Below the pieces are notes generated by a model. It searched no databases. It saw only the letters and a program-made list of their open reading frames with translations, and was not told where the DNA came from. Positions 56,512-64,000 of a stretch of DNA of 64,000 bases are shown here, piece after piece. Position 1 is the stretch's first letter, and each line of letters opens with the position of its first letter. Both the position numbers and the translations under genes were made by a program. Source of the DNA: Desulfitibacter alkalitolerans DSM 16504. Lineage in GTDB: Bacteria > Bacillota > DSM-16504 > Desulfitibacterales > Desulfitibacteraceae. The stretch is taken from positions 185,475-249,474 of the forward strand of contig NZ_JHVU01000018.1 of assembly GCF_000620305.1 (NCBI RefSeq), given 5' to 3'.

Positions 56512-56621
56512 TTTCCTTAAATCCCCTGGATATTTTCTGTTTGCAAAGCAATTTTTTCTATGCTATAATATCAACAGTTTGTTAAACAACACATATATTA
56601 GGGGAAAGGGGTGTGCTTTAG

Positions 56622-56828
56622 ATGAAAAAAGATATTCACCCAAAATATGAGGCAACAACAATAACTTGTGCATGTGGTATGGTTATTGATACCAAATCTA
56701 CTAGTAAAGACATTAGGGTCGAATTATGCTCAAAATGCCATCCTTTCTACACCGGTTCAAAGCAGCGTATGGTTGAAAAAGGTGGCCGGGTTGAAAGATT
56801 TAAAAAGAAATACGGTATGGATGGGTAA
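56622..56828 (+). CDS. rpmE: 50S ribosomal protein L31
   Basis: A 68-residue protein with the zinc-binding form: CAC (residues 16-18) and CSKCHPF (36-42). MKKDIHPKY at the start and VERFKKKYG at the end are typical. Downstream neighbours prfA and prmC follow the usual order. The upstream 110 bases hold a likely promoter with TATAAT at 56564-56569. Confidence 0.95.
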   Translation: MKKDIHPKYEATTITCACGMVIDTKSTSKDIRVELCSKCHPFYTGSKQRMVEKGGRVERFKKKYGMDG

Positions 56829-56832
56829 CAAT

Positions 56833-56856
56833 AACGGAGCACCTGCTCCGTTTTTT
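56833..56856 (+). terminator. Intrinsic terminator after rpmE
   Basis: AACGGAGCA - CC - TGCTCCGTT followed by a T-run. Confidence 0.9.
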
Positions 56857-57000
56857 GCTGTTAAATTGTTTTTGTTCTTATATAGGTTCTGATATAATAA
56901 TTCAGTAAACCTCTATCACCTGGGGTGGAGGTTAGGGATAAACATCAGTATGATTAAGGGTATACTAAGGATAGCATTATATAGTTAGAGGTGAAGATAA

Positions 57001-58071
57001 ATGTTTGACAAGTTGGAAAGCATAGAAAAAAAGTATGATGAATTGACCATGATGATGACAGATACAAATGTTCTATCAAATCAAAAGGAGCTGCAGAGGG
57101 TTGCTAAAGCCCATTCCGATCTCCAGGAGATTGTCAGTACTTACCGTGCTTATAAAAAAGCTGAAAGAGATTATATTGAGGCTGATAGTCTTATAAAAGA
57201 AGGAGGCCTTGAGCCTGACTTTAAAGAAATGGTAGAAATGGAAAAGGAAGAAGCGGCAGAAACCAAGAAAAACCTTACTGAAAAACTGAGAATTCTTCTT
57301 TTGCCCAAGGATCCTAACGATAGTAAAAACGTTATCATGGAGATTAGAGCTGGAGCAGGTGGAGATGAAGCTGCCCTATTTGCAGGAGATTTATTTAAGC
57401 TCTATGTTAAATATGCTGAAAACAAGGGCTGGAAAGTAGAGGTCTTAAGCGCTCATGAAACGGATATTGGAGGCTTTAAAGAGGTTGCATTCTTAATTGA
57501 GGGTAATGGGGCCTACAGCCTGTTAAAATATGAAAGTGGAGTTCATAGGGTTCAAAGAATTCCTTCAACAGAATCGGGAGGCAGAATCCATACATCTACT
57601 GCAACTGTTGCGGTTTTGCCTGAGGCTGAAGAAGTGGATGTTGAGATTGACCCTAATGACCTAAGGATAGATGTGTTCTGTTCAAGTGGCCCTGGCGGTC
57701 AGTCAGTAAATACTACCCAATCTGCCGTTAGGGTTACACATATACCTTCAGGTATAGTTGTATCCTGTCAGGATGAAAAATCCCAGCTAAAGAATAAGGA
57801 AAAGGCTCTAAAGGTACTAAGGGCCAAGCTTTATGAAAAAGCCCAGGAAGAACAGCAGCAGGCAATGGCAGGAAACAGAAAGAGCCAGGTAGGCACTGGT
57901 GACAGAAGTGAAAGGATACGCACCTTTAATTACCCACAGGGCAGGGTAACTGATCATAGAATAGGCTTGACACTACACAAGCTTGACATGATACTCCTGG
58001 GAGATATACAAGAGATTATTGATGCCCTGATAGCTCATGATCAGTCAGAGCAGCTAAAAGACGTGGAGTAA
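57001..58071 (+). CDS. prfA: Peptide chain release factor 1
   Basis: Releases nascent peptides at UAA and UAG; 356 residues. The GGQ motif lies in [15 protein letters not shown] (near residue 232) and the codon-recognition PxT motif in RIPSTESGG (near 185). GAGGTGAAG before the ATG. It is followed by its methyltransferase gene prmC. Confidence 0.97.
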   Translation: MFDKLESIEKKYDELTMMMTDTNVLSNQKELQRVAKAHSDLQEIVSTYRAYKKAERDYIEADSLIKEGGLEPDFKEMVEMEKEEAAETKKNLTEKLRILLLPKDPNDSKNVIMEIRAGAGGDEAALFAGDLFKLYVKYAENKGWKVEVLSAHETDIGGFKEVAFLIEGNGAYSLLKYESGVHRVQRIPSTESGGRIHTSTATVAVLPEAEEVDVEIDPNDLRIDVFCSSGPGGQSVNTTQSAVRVTHIPSGIVVSCQDEKSQLKNKEKALKVLRAKLYEKAQEEQQQAMAGNRKSQVGTGDRSERIRTFNYPQGRVTDHRIGLTLHKLDMILLGDIQEIIDALIAHDQSEQLKDVE

Positions 58072-58135
58072 CACTCTTAAAACCAGTAGTAAAATGTAGT
58101 GAGAAAAAACCAAAAGTGGAAGCTGGAGGGAATTA

Positions 58136-58990
58136 TTGAAAGGAATTATGGATAAAAGAGTCAGTTCCATTATCAAAGAAGGGGTTAATCTTTTAGAAGA
58201 GGCAGGGGTGGTCAATGCAAGGTCCGAGGCCACCCTTTTATTGCGTTTCATTAAAAAGTGGCAGATGCATCATTTAATGATGAATATGCAGGAAACCATA
58301 TCCCAGGAAGATACTGAAGAATTTATAAATCTCATCAAGCTGAGGAAAAATGGCTATCCCCTGCAATATATTACAGGAACTCAGGAATTCATGGGATTGG
58401 CATTTGAGGTAAATCCTAACGTACTGATACCCAGGTATGATACAGAAGTCCTTGTTGAAGCCATATTAAGCAGGGACCTGCCACCTAAAACCAGGGTTGT
58501 AGATGTTGGGACCGGCAGCGGTGCAATTGCCATATCCCTGGCCAAGCTTAAACCAGAATGGGAAATATGTGCTATAGATATAAGTGAAAAAGCCCTTGAG
58601 GTGGCTGATAAAAACTCAAGAAAGCATAATGTAAGGATTACCTTTTTTCAGGGCGATTTATTAGAGTCCATAAAAAAAACTAACATTAGACCTGACTTGA
58701 TAGTATCCAATCCACCCTATATTCCAGCCTTGGAGATTGATAGCCTTATGAAGGAGGTTCAGTTTGAACCATATCTTGCTTTACAGGGGGGAGAGGATGG
58801 TCTGGCTGTATATAGAAGGCTTATACCCCAGGCATTTTCATTACTTGGCAGACAGGGGTGTCTTGCCTTGGAAATAGGATACAATCAAGGTGAGGCAGTA
58901 AGTGACCTTTGTAAGAGTGAGGGTTTTCAGCAAATAGAAGTAATCAAGGACTATCAAAGCCATGACAGGGTAGTAATTGGCGTAAAGTAA
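58136..58990 (+). CDS. prmC: Release factor glutamine methyltransferase
   Basis: Methylates the Gln of the release-factor GGQ motif with S-adenosylmethionine; 284 residues. SAM-binding VVDVGTGSGAIAISLA (near residue 120) and catalytic SNPPYIP (near 190). The TTG at 58136 follows GGAGGG by five bases; an ATG at 58148 is an alternative. It lies downstream of prfA as usual. Confidence 0.95.
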   Translation: MKGIMDKRVSSIIKEGVNLLEEAGVVNARSEATLLLRFIKKWQMHHLMMNMQETISQEDTEEFINLIKLRKNGYPLQYITGTQEFMGLAFEVNPNVLIPRYDTEVLVEAILSRDLPPKTRVVDVGTGSGAIAISLAKLKPEWEICAIDISEKALEVADKNSRKHNVRITFFQGDLLESIKKTNIRPDLIVSNPPYIPALEIDSLMKEVQFEPYLALQGGEDGLAVYRRLIPQAFSLLGRQGCLALEIGYNQGEAVSDLCKSEGFQQIEVIKDYQSHDRVVIGVK

Positions 58991-59064
58991 AAATTAATTC
59001 TACAATACATTTCCTAACATATTCTTTATACTACTTATACTTTTGAATAGTTAGGAGAAAAATA

Positions 59065-60261
59065 ATGGACTGGATTGGTTTTTACAATATAATAGTATCT
59101 GTAGGCAATTTTTTTAATAAAAATCAAAGCATTATTGATGTTATAATAGTACTTGCAGCTATCAAAGCTTTCGGTCATATTAGCAAAGTTCTGGGGCAGC
59201 CCTCGGTGCTTGGTAAAATTCTAGCTGGGATAATAATTGGCCCCTCCTTTCTGGGGTTGGTAACTCAAGGCCCTCTAATAAAGGGACTTGCAGAAATAGG
59301 GGTAATTTTATTAATGTTTCTGGCGGGGTTTGAAACAAATACCAATAGATTGTTAAGAAGCTTGCGTCCGGCAACATATTCTGCTCTATTAGGGGTAATG
59401 ATACCATTAGTGGCTGGTTTTACAGCAGGGCTTTTCTTTGGATATGGCAGGGGAGAGTCGGCCTTTATAGGTATAGTGCTGGTTGCAACATCAGTGAGTA
59501 TCTCTGTGCAAGTATTACGAGAATTTGGAAGGCTCCAGTCAAAAGAGGGATTTACCATCCTTGGTGCAGCAGTTCTCGATGATATAGTAGGTCTGATAAT
59601 TTTAAGTGTAGTTATGGGTGTTTCCATAGGTGGTTTAAGTACATTACATATAGGTACTGTACTTCTTAAAGTAATAGTTTTTTTTGGGACTGCTATATTT
59701 ATAGGCAAATACTTTTTTCCCCTGCTCTTTAGTATAACGGCTAAAATGCAGGTTTCTGTTCCAGTAGTTACCACCTGCATAATAGTGGCCCTTATCTATG
59801 CAGTTGCTGCCCAGTACATGGGCCTGGCTGGAATAATAGGAGCATACCTTGCCGGACTAATGGTTAGGAGTGCCAATCAGGGTGGAACCCTGCTTAACTC
59901 ACTTGAAACTGTGGGATATTCCTTTTTTATTCCCTTTTTCTTTGCCGGTATAGGTCTTGAAGTTACTCTTGGTTGCATATCCACAGAGATGATGTCTTTC
60001 ACCGCAGCCATAATTTTAATAGCCGTAGTGAGCAAATTCTCTGGGTGTGCCCTTGGAGCGCTAGTTGGAGGTTTGCAGTGGAGGCCATCACTCATAGTAG
60101 GAGCAGGCATGATTGCCAGGGGAGAGGTTGCCTTGATTATTGCTAAATTCGGTAATGACATGGGGCTTATAGGTGGTGAGCTGTTTACTGTAATGGTAAT
60201 AATGGCTATAATTACAACAGTTTTATCCCCACCCCTAATTAGACTCTTTATAAGGTATTGA
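59065..60261 (+). CDS. CPA2-family cation/proton antiporter
   Basis: A 398-residue membrane protein with 11 to 13 helices of the Kef/NapA type. The ion-binding Asp pair is in AAVLDDIVGLIIL (near residue 170), and ARGEVALIIAKFG is near 350. No C-terminal TrkA-N regulatory domain, so it is probably a Na+(K+)/H+ antiporter and not a Kef channel. Ion preference unknown. Confidence 0.88.
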   Translation: MDWIGFYNIIVSVGNFFNKNQSIIDVIIVLAAIKAFGHISKVLGQPSVLGKILAGIIIGPSFLGLVTQGPLIKGLAEIGVILLMFLAGFETNTNRLLRSLRPATYSALLGVMIPLVAGFTAGLFFGYGRGESAFIGIVLVATSVSISVQVLREFGRLQSKEGFTILGAAVLDDIVGLIILSVVMGVSIGGLSTLHIGTVLLKVIVFFGTAIFIGKYFFPLLFSITAKMQVSVPVVTTCIIVALIYAVAAQYMGLAGIIGAYLAGLMVRSANQGGTLLNSLETVGYSFFIPFFFAGIGLEVTLGCISTEMMSFTAAIILIAVVSKFSGCALGALVGGLQWRPSLIVGAGMIARGEVALIIAKFGNDMGLIGGELFTVMVIMAIITTVLSPPLIRLFIRY

Positions 60262-60295
60262 AGCCTGCCTACCTGCCTCATGAAAGGAGATATGT

Positions 60296-61363
60296 ATGAT
60301 TACAAAATATCAAAGGGTAAATGCCCTTTATCCAAATATCATGGTTTTAAAATGTGCTGCTGAAATTATTCAAGAGGGAGGAGTTGTAGCCTTCCCTACA
60401 GAGACGGTATATGGTCTGGGTGCAGACGGTTTTAATGAAGATGCCCTGGAAAAAATATTTATTGCCAAGGGCAGACCAATGGATAACCCATTAATTCTCC
60501 ATATTGCATCCTCAAGGGAAATTGTTGATGTGGCTAGTTATATATCAGCCAGGGCCAAAAAGGCTATCACTGCCTTCTGGCCTGGGCCTTTAACTCTTGT
60601 TTTGCCAAAGAATCCCCAGGTTCCAGACCAGGTCTCGGCAGGCCTGTCAACGGTGGCGGTCAGAATGCCCGCTCATCCCATTGCTCTAAAGCTTATCAAG
60701 CTGGCAAGGGTTCCTGTTGCAGCACCAAGTGCTAATTTATCAGGCAGACCCAGCCCCACTACAGGCTTTCATGTTTTAAAGGATCTAAAGGGCAAGATTG
60801 ATATGATTGTGGATGGTGGACCATGCCGTTGGGGAATTGAGTCAACTGTTGTGGATTTTACTGATGAAATACCCACTATTCTCAGACCTGGTGCCGTTAC
60901 CAGGGAGATGCTTGAAAGTGTAGTTGGACAGGTTATTTATGACCCTGGTTTAAAAAACAAACAGGTAGTACCTAAATCACCAGGTGTAAAATATCTGCAT
61001 TATGCACCCAGGGGTGACATGTACCTGATACAGGGGGATAATTCCCAGTTGATTGTAGCCAAACTAAAGGAGCTAATCCAAAGCTATAAGGGCAATGGGA
61101 AAAGGGTAGCACTTATTGCTACTAATGAGATTATTGGAATGATAGATGATCTGAAGCTGGACTTTAATCTAGATTATATAGGAAATTTAGGTTCAAAATA
61201 TGAACAAGAATTAATTGCCTCTAGAGTCTATCACCTGCTGCGAAATTGTGATAGATTTAATATAGACATTATTTTAACAGAAGGCCTTTCTGAAGAAGGC
61301 CTGGGTGCGGCTATTATGAACCGCCTTTTAAAAGCTAGCGGCAACAAGGTAATTAAGGCATAA
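60296..61363 (+). CDS. tsaC: L-threonylcarbamoyladenylate synthase (Sua5/YwlC type)
   Basis: First enzyme of tRNA t6A37 synthesis; 355 residues, the long form with a C-terminal Sua5 domain. VAFPTETVYGLGAD (near residue 30), KGRPMDNPLILHI (near 58) and PSANLSGRPSPT (near 143) are visible. SPGVKYLHYAPRG marks the linker to the Sua5 domain (near 225). It precedes metal transporter genes in a common clostridial order. Confidence 0.93.
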   Translation: MITKYQRVNALYPNIMVLKCAAEIIQEGGVVAFPTETVYGLGADGFNEDALEKIFIAKGRPMDNPLILHIASSREIVDVASYISARAKKAITAFWPGPLTLVLPKNPQVPDQVSAGLSTVAVRMPAHPIALKLIKLARVPVAAPSANLSGRPSPTTGFHVLKDLKGKIDMIVDGGPCRWGIESTVVDFTDEIPTILRPGAVTREMLESVVGQVIYDPGLKNKQVVPKSPGVKYLHYAPRGDMYLIQGDNSQLIVAKLKELIQSYKGNGKRVALIATNEIIGMIDDLKLDFNLDYIGNLGSKYEQELIASRVYHLLRNCDRFNIDIILTEGLSEEGLGAAIMNRLLKASGNKVIKA

Positions 61364-61448
61364 TCGCCAGGTGAGGTAATACTCGGGTTTTTATGTGAAT
61401 AGACTTGTAGCAGGATTTAGATTTTTCGTTATCGAAGGGAGTAAATCT

Positions 61449-62180
61449 ATGCTGCAGGTTATGATATTAAGCCTTTTAGCTGGCCTTGCAACTCTTTTGG
61501 GAGGAATATCTGTTCTGGTCCTTGGGCGCCCAACAGAGAAATCCCTGGCAATTTTCCTGGGATTGGCAGTTGGGATAATGCTGGGGGTAGTAACCCTGGA
61601 TCTGGTGCCTTCTGCCTATACCTATGGAACAATTTTTACAGCATTATATGGATTTACCTTTGGAATGATGCTTTTGTTCCTTATTGGCCAATTCCTTGAG
61701 CTGGTTTCTCCAACAGCACCGACTCAAAGGAATATGAGGTATCTATTAAATATGGGATATCTTATTGCCTTTGGAATTGCCCTGCATGACCTTCCTGAAG
61801 GCATAGCAATAGCTGTTGGATACGCAGCCCAGGAGCACCTGGGCTGGTTGATTGCCCTTGCTATTGGTCTTCATAATATACCTGAAGGAATGGCAACTGC
61901 AGCACCATTAAGGATGGGGGGGATGAGGCCTTTTGCAATTATAATTGTTATTGGTTTGGTGAGTTTATTTACACCCCTGGGAACCATGTTAGGTCTTTAT
62001 ATAGTTAGTATATCACCTGAAAAAATTTCATTTCTCCTTGCCCTTGCAGGTGGTGCCATGAGCTACATAGTGCTTTTCAAGCTTATCCCAGAAGCACGTC
62101 AGAGGCATCCTAATTATGCCAGGCTAGGGGCTGCAGTTGGGTTTGCTATTATTTTATTTTTGTCAATATTCCATGGATAA
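61449..62180 (+). CDS. ZIP-family metal transporter (GufA-like)
   Basis: A 243-residue membrane protein with eight helices. Metal-binding residues HDLPEGIAIAVG (helix 4, near residue 113) and HNIPEGMATAAP (helix 5, near 142) are present. It probably imports zinc or another divalent metal. ATG 61449 follows GAAGGGAG by seven bases; the upstream GTG at 61395 lacks a site. Confidence 0.88.
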   Translation: MLQVMILSLLAGLATLLGGISVLVLGRPTEKSLAIFLGLAVGIMLGVVTLDLVPSAYTYGTIFTALYGFTFGMMLLFLIGQFLELVSPTAPTQRNMRYLLNMGYLIAFGIALHDLPEGIAIAVGYAAQEHLGWLIALAIGLHNIPEGMATAAPLRMGGMRPFAIIIVIGLVSLFTPLGTMLGLYIVSISPEKISFLLALAGGAMSYIVLFKLIPEARQRHPNYARLGAAVGFAIILFLSIFHG

Positions 62181-62277
62181 AGAAATTGCTTTAAAAAATG
62201 GAACTAAAGGAATAATAGCATAGAGTCAACCAAGCAATAATGAGGTATGGCAAATGAGGCTAACAGGGAGGTAAATA

Positions 62278-62871
62278 ATGGAGCTTTTTACTGTATTAAT
62301 AATCGCAGTAGCTTTAGGAACAGACGCATTTTCCATGGCAATAGGAATTGGAGCCTGTAACATAAGATACAGACAGATAATAATTATTTCACTAGTGGTT
62401 CTTGTATTTCATATTGTCATGCCCCTTATAGGTTTATCTTTAGGAGCCCTTTTAGGCAGGGCTATAGGCAGATTAGCAGAGATAATTGGAGCTCTGGTTT
62501 TGGCAATCATAGGAGTATTAATGATTCGAGAGGGTATAAAAGGTGATGAGGGTGAAGGTGTGCCAATGGCGCTTAAGCCCTTTGGATTAATTAGTCGAAA
62601 GGGAGGTAAGGTTAGAGTTACTGCAGGCTTCTGGGGGATTATGGTTCTTGCAAGCAGTGTGAGCCTGGATGCCCTGACGGTGGGTTTTGGCCTTGGTGCA
62701 TTACACTTTAATTTGACCCTTACTGTCCTTACAATAGGTTTAGTTGCAGGCATCATGACAGCCCTGGGGTTTTTGTTTGGCAAAAAGGTAGGAGGTTGGC
62801 TTGGTGATAAGGCCCAGGTTATTGGTGGGGTAATACTAGTTGGGATAGGCATTAGGATGTTCTTTTTCTAG
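62278..62871 (+). CDS. mntP: Putative manganese efflux pump MntP
   Basis: A 197-residue protein with six helices in two repeats. Each repeat has the family Asp motif: GTDAFSMAIGIG (near residue 14) and SLDALTVGFGLG (near 130). It exports Mn2+. In B. subtilis relatives the same order (ywlC, mntP-like, arginine phosphatase) is found. Confidence 0.9.
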   Translation: MELFTVLIIAVALGTDAFSMAIGIGACNIRYRQIIIISLVVLVFHIVMPLIGLSLGALLGRAIGRLAEIIGALVLAIIGVLMIREGIKGDEGEGVPMALKPFGLISRKGGKVRVTAGFWGIMVLASSVSLDALTVGFGLGALHFNLTLTVLTIGLVAGIMTALGFLFGKKVGGWLGDKAQVIGGVILVGIGIRMFFF

Positions 62872-62883
62872 GAGGGGACCTTT

Positions 62884-63618
62884 GTGTTTACAATATTGTT
62901 TGTGTGTACTGGCAACACCTGTAGAAGCTCAATGGCCCATGCAATTGCTAAGGGAATCATACAGAAACGTGATGCTGGAAAAAAAGTGAGGGTTGTTTCT
63001 GCGGGGACTTCAGTAATACCTGATAGTAAAGCAGCGGAATCTGCCATTGCAGTTATGGGGGAAAGGGGTTTAGATCTAAACAAGCATACAGCTAGGCAGC
63101 TAACTCCTGAATTAATTGAAGAGGCTGATCTTGTACTTACAATGACAAGGAATCATAAGCAGCATGTCCTGACCATGGTTCCACATGCTCAAGATAAGGT
63201 ATTTACTTTAAAAGAATACGTTCGCAACCAAACCTCTCATGCCGAGGTTGAAGATACTATAATAGAGTTAGCCTCCAAGCTTGACAAAAAGGAACTAAAA
63301 TTTTATGAGGAAAACAAAGCAGAAATCAATTCATTAAAAGAAGAACAAAAGCAATTAAAAGAAAAGCTTCAGATTGTGGAAAAGAAGATTCAGGATTGGC
63401 ATATTAGATTTCATGAATATACAAAATTTGAAAGAGAAGCACTAAAAAAATTTGAGGAACAAATACTTGATATAGATGTATGTGATCCAATTGGACATCC
63501 TATCAAGGTTTATAAAGAATGCGCTGATGAAATAGAATGCTGTCTAAATATAATAATTGACGATATTATAAATAATATCAGTAGTGTTGCATTAAAATTC
63601 TCAGACAAACACAACTAA
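62884..63618 (+). CDS. Low-molecular-weight protein phosphatase with coiled-coil insert
   Basis: A 244-residue phosphatase of the LMW-PTP/YwlE (arginine phosphatase) family. The P-loop VCTGNTCRSSMAH (Cys near residue 8) is at the N-terminus. The catalytic Asp is in DIDVCDPIGHPIKVY (near 200). Between FTLKEYV (near 115) and that motif lies an extra, highly charged coiled coil of about 80 residues (EINSLKEEQKQLKEKLQIVE). Typical members have about 150 residues. The Thr after the P-loop Cys-Thr-Gly-Asn is as in arginine phosphatases. GTG start after AGGAGGGG. Confidence 0.85.
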   Translation: MFTILFVCTGNTCRSSMAHAIAKGIIQKRDAGKKVRVVSAGTSVIPDSKAAESAIAVMGERGLDLNKHTARQLTPELIEEADLVLTMTRNHKQHVLTMVPHAQDKVFTLKEYVRNQTSHAEVEDTIIELASKLDKKELKFYEENKAEINSLKEEQKQLKEKLQIVEKKIQDWHIRFHEYTKFEREALKKFEEQILDIDVCDPIGHPIKVYKECADEIECCLNIIIDDIINNISSVALKFSDKHN

Positions 63619-63748
63619 TTGTAAACACAAATTATGCAGTAGCTATTAATCCCATATATGTTTAAATTTAACAAATGAATTCCCTGGTTAAAATGCCAAA
63701 AAGGCGAAGTAAGGGGTAGTCCTTATCCACATTTTGACAGTATGCGCT

Positions 63749-63997
63749 TTACAGTAGTACTGGGTCATAAGTAAGATCATCTAAATGATCTGATTCGCCT
63801 GCTATAACCTGCCTTAGAGTCATTTTGTAAGTTAGTTCGTGGTCAATTTTTCGTCGCCCCTTCGAGGTCCGCTTAGGTTTTCGATGAAGCTTGCGAATAA
63901 ATGTACTAAATGCTTCTAATAAGCAAGTGATTAGCATTCTTTTAAAATTTAGCATTAAACCCTGATAGCCAGTTTTTAATTTAAGCAGCATCAGCAA
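63749..63997 (-). pseudogene. Broken IS1380-like transposase fragment
   Basis: A minus-strand frame of about 80 residues ends with MTLRQVIAGESDHLDDLTYD followed by PVLL and a stop. This resembles the RQ..IAG..D.nDa..L..DP.L segment near the N-terminus of IS1380-family transposases, in shortened form. The DDE core does not follow, so the gene is truncated. The stretch 63619-63748 before it holds nothing recognisable. Confidence 0.4.
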
Positions 63998-64000
63998 GCA

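Overview
The window looks like a chromosome segment of a low-to-moderate GC, anaerobic Firmicute of the Clostridia (Peptococcaceae/Desulfotomaculum-like). Reasons: AT-rich intergenic DNA, strong GGAGG ribosome sites with frequent TTG and GTG starts, the anaerobic GlpABC glycerol-3-phosphate dehydrogenase, the gene run fba - transaldolase-like - glpX - rho ... rpmE - prfA - prmC - Sua5 - MntP - phosphatase, ECF-type transport, and SpoIIE/STAS regulators. The species cannot be fixed from sequence alone.

Layout. 1-3 kb: the tail of a transposase-like gene, then a molybdenum hydroxylase (2Fe-2S subunit and a large subunit split into two overlapping reading frames) with no FAD subunit nearby. 3.1-20.8 kb: a carbohydrate and glycerol catabolic block. 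It holds a divergent class II aldolase, a GH31 enzyme closely resembling sulfoquinovosidase YihQ, a sugar ABC importer (ATPase, lipoprotein, two permeases), a fucose/arabinose isomerase-like protein, a catalytically degenerate M24 protein, a DMT transporter, then glpK-glpA-glpB-glpC. Three promoters of this block share a 17-bp operator-like sequence. A highly structured non-coding RNA candidate lies at 6.3-6.6 kb. 20.8-26.4 kb (minus strand): a tandemly duplicated pair made of a YeiH-type putative sulfate exporter and a 95-residue one-helix protein, followed by a one-off 207-residue protein. 26.8-29.5 kb (minus): a GCS2-type glutamate-cysteine ligase with an ATP-grasp-like partner. 29.7-33.1 kb: a polysaccharide deacetylase lipoprotein and an ECF sigma / zinc anti-sigma pair whose anti-sigma factor carries a beta-propeller. 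33.3-50.3 kb: mostly core genes (argS, pyrG, femX-like, alr, sppA, fba, fsa-like, glpX, rho) with RsbU/RsbW-like and STAS regulators. 50.3-53.8 kb: a TrpP-like ECF tryptophan transporter operon whose leader carries two arrays of NAG triplets, one with exactly 11 repeats, an overlapping antiterminator and an intrinsic terminator: a TRAP attenuator readable directly from the sequence. 53.9-63.6 kb: phenylacetate-CoA ligase-like enzyme, LysM/M23 peptidase, twin REP-like palindromes, rpmE, prfA, prmC, CPA2 antiporter, Sua5, ZIP and MntP metal transporters, and a low-molecular-weight phosphatase with a coiled-coil insert. The right end holds a broken IS1380-like transposase.

How the genes work together. 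The 3.1-20.8 kb block can be read as uptake of a glycoside by the ABC importer, intracellular cleavage by the GH31 enzyme, isomerisation and aldol cleavage of the sugar, and use of a glycerol aglycone by GlpK and GlpABC. Sulfoquinovosyl-glycerol would fit, and the nearby sulfate-exporter-type genes would suit it, but the GH31 protein has Gln where YihQ has its sulfonate-binding Arg301, so the true substrate is open. The best supported new regulatory element is the TRAP-type attenuator in front of the ECF tryptophan transporter.
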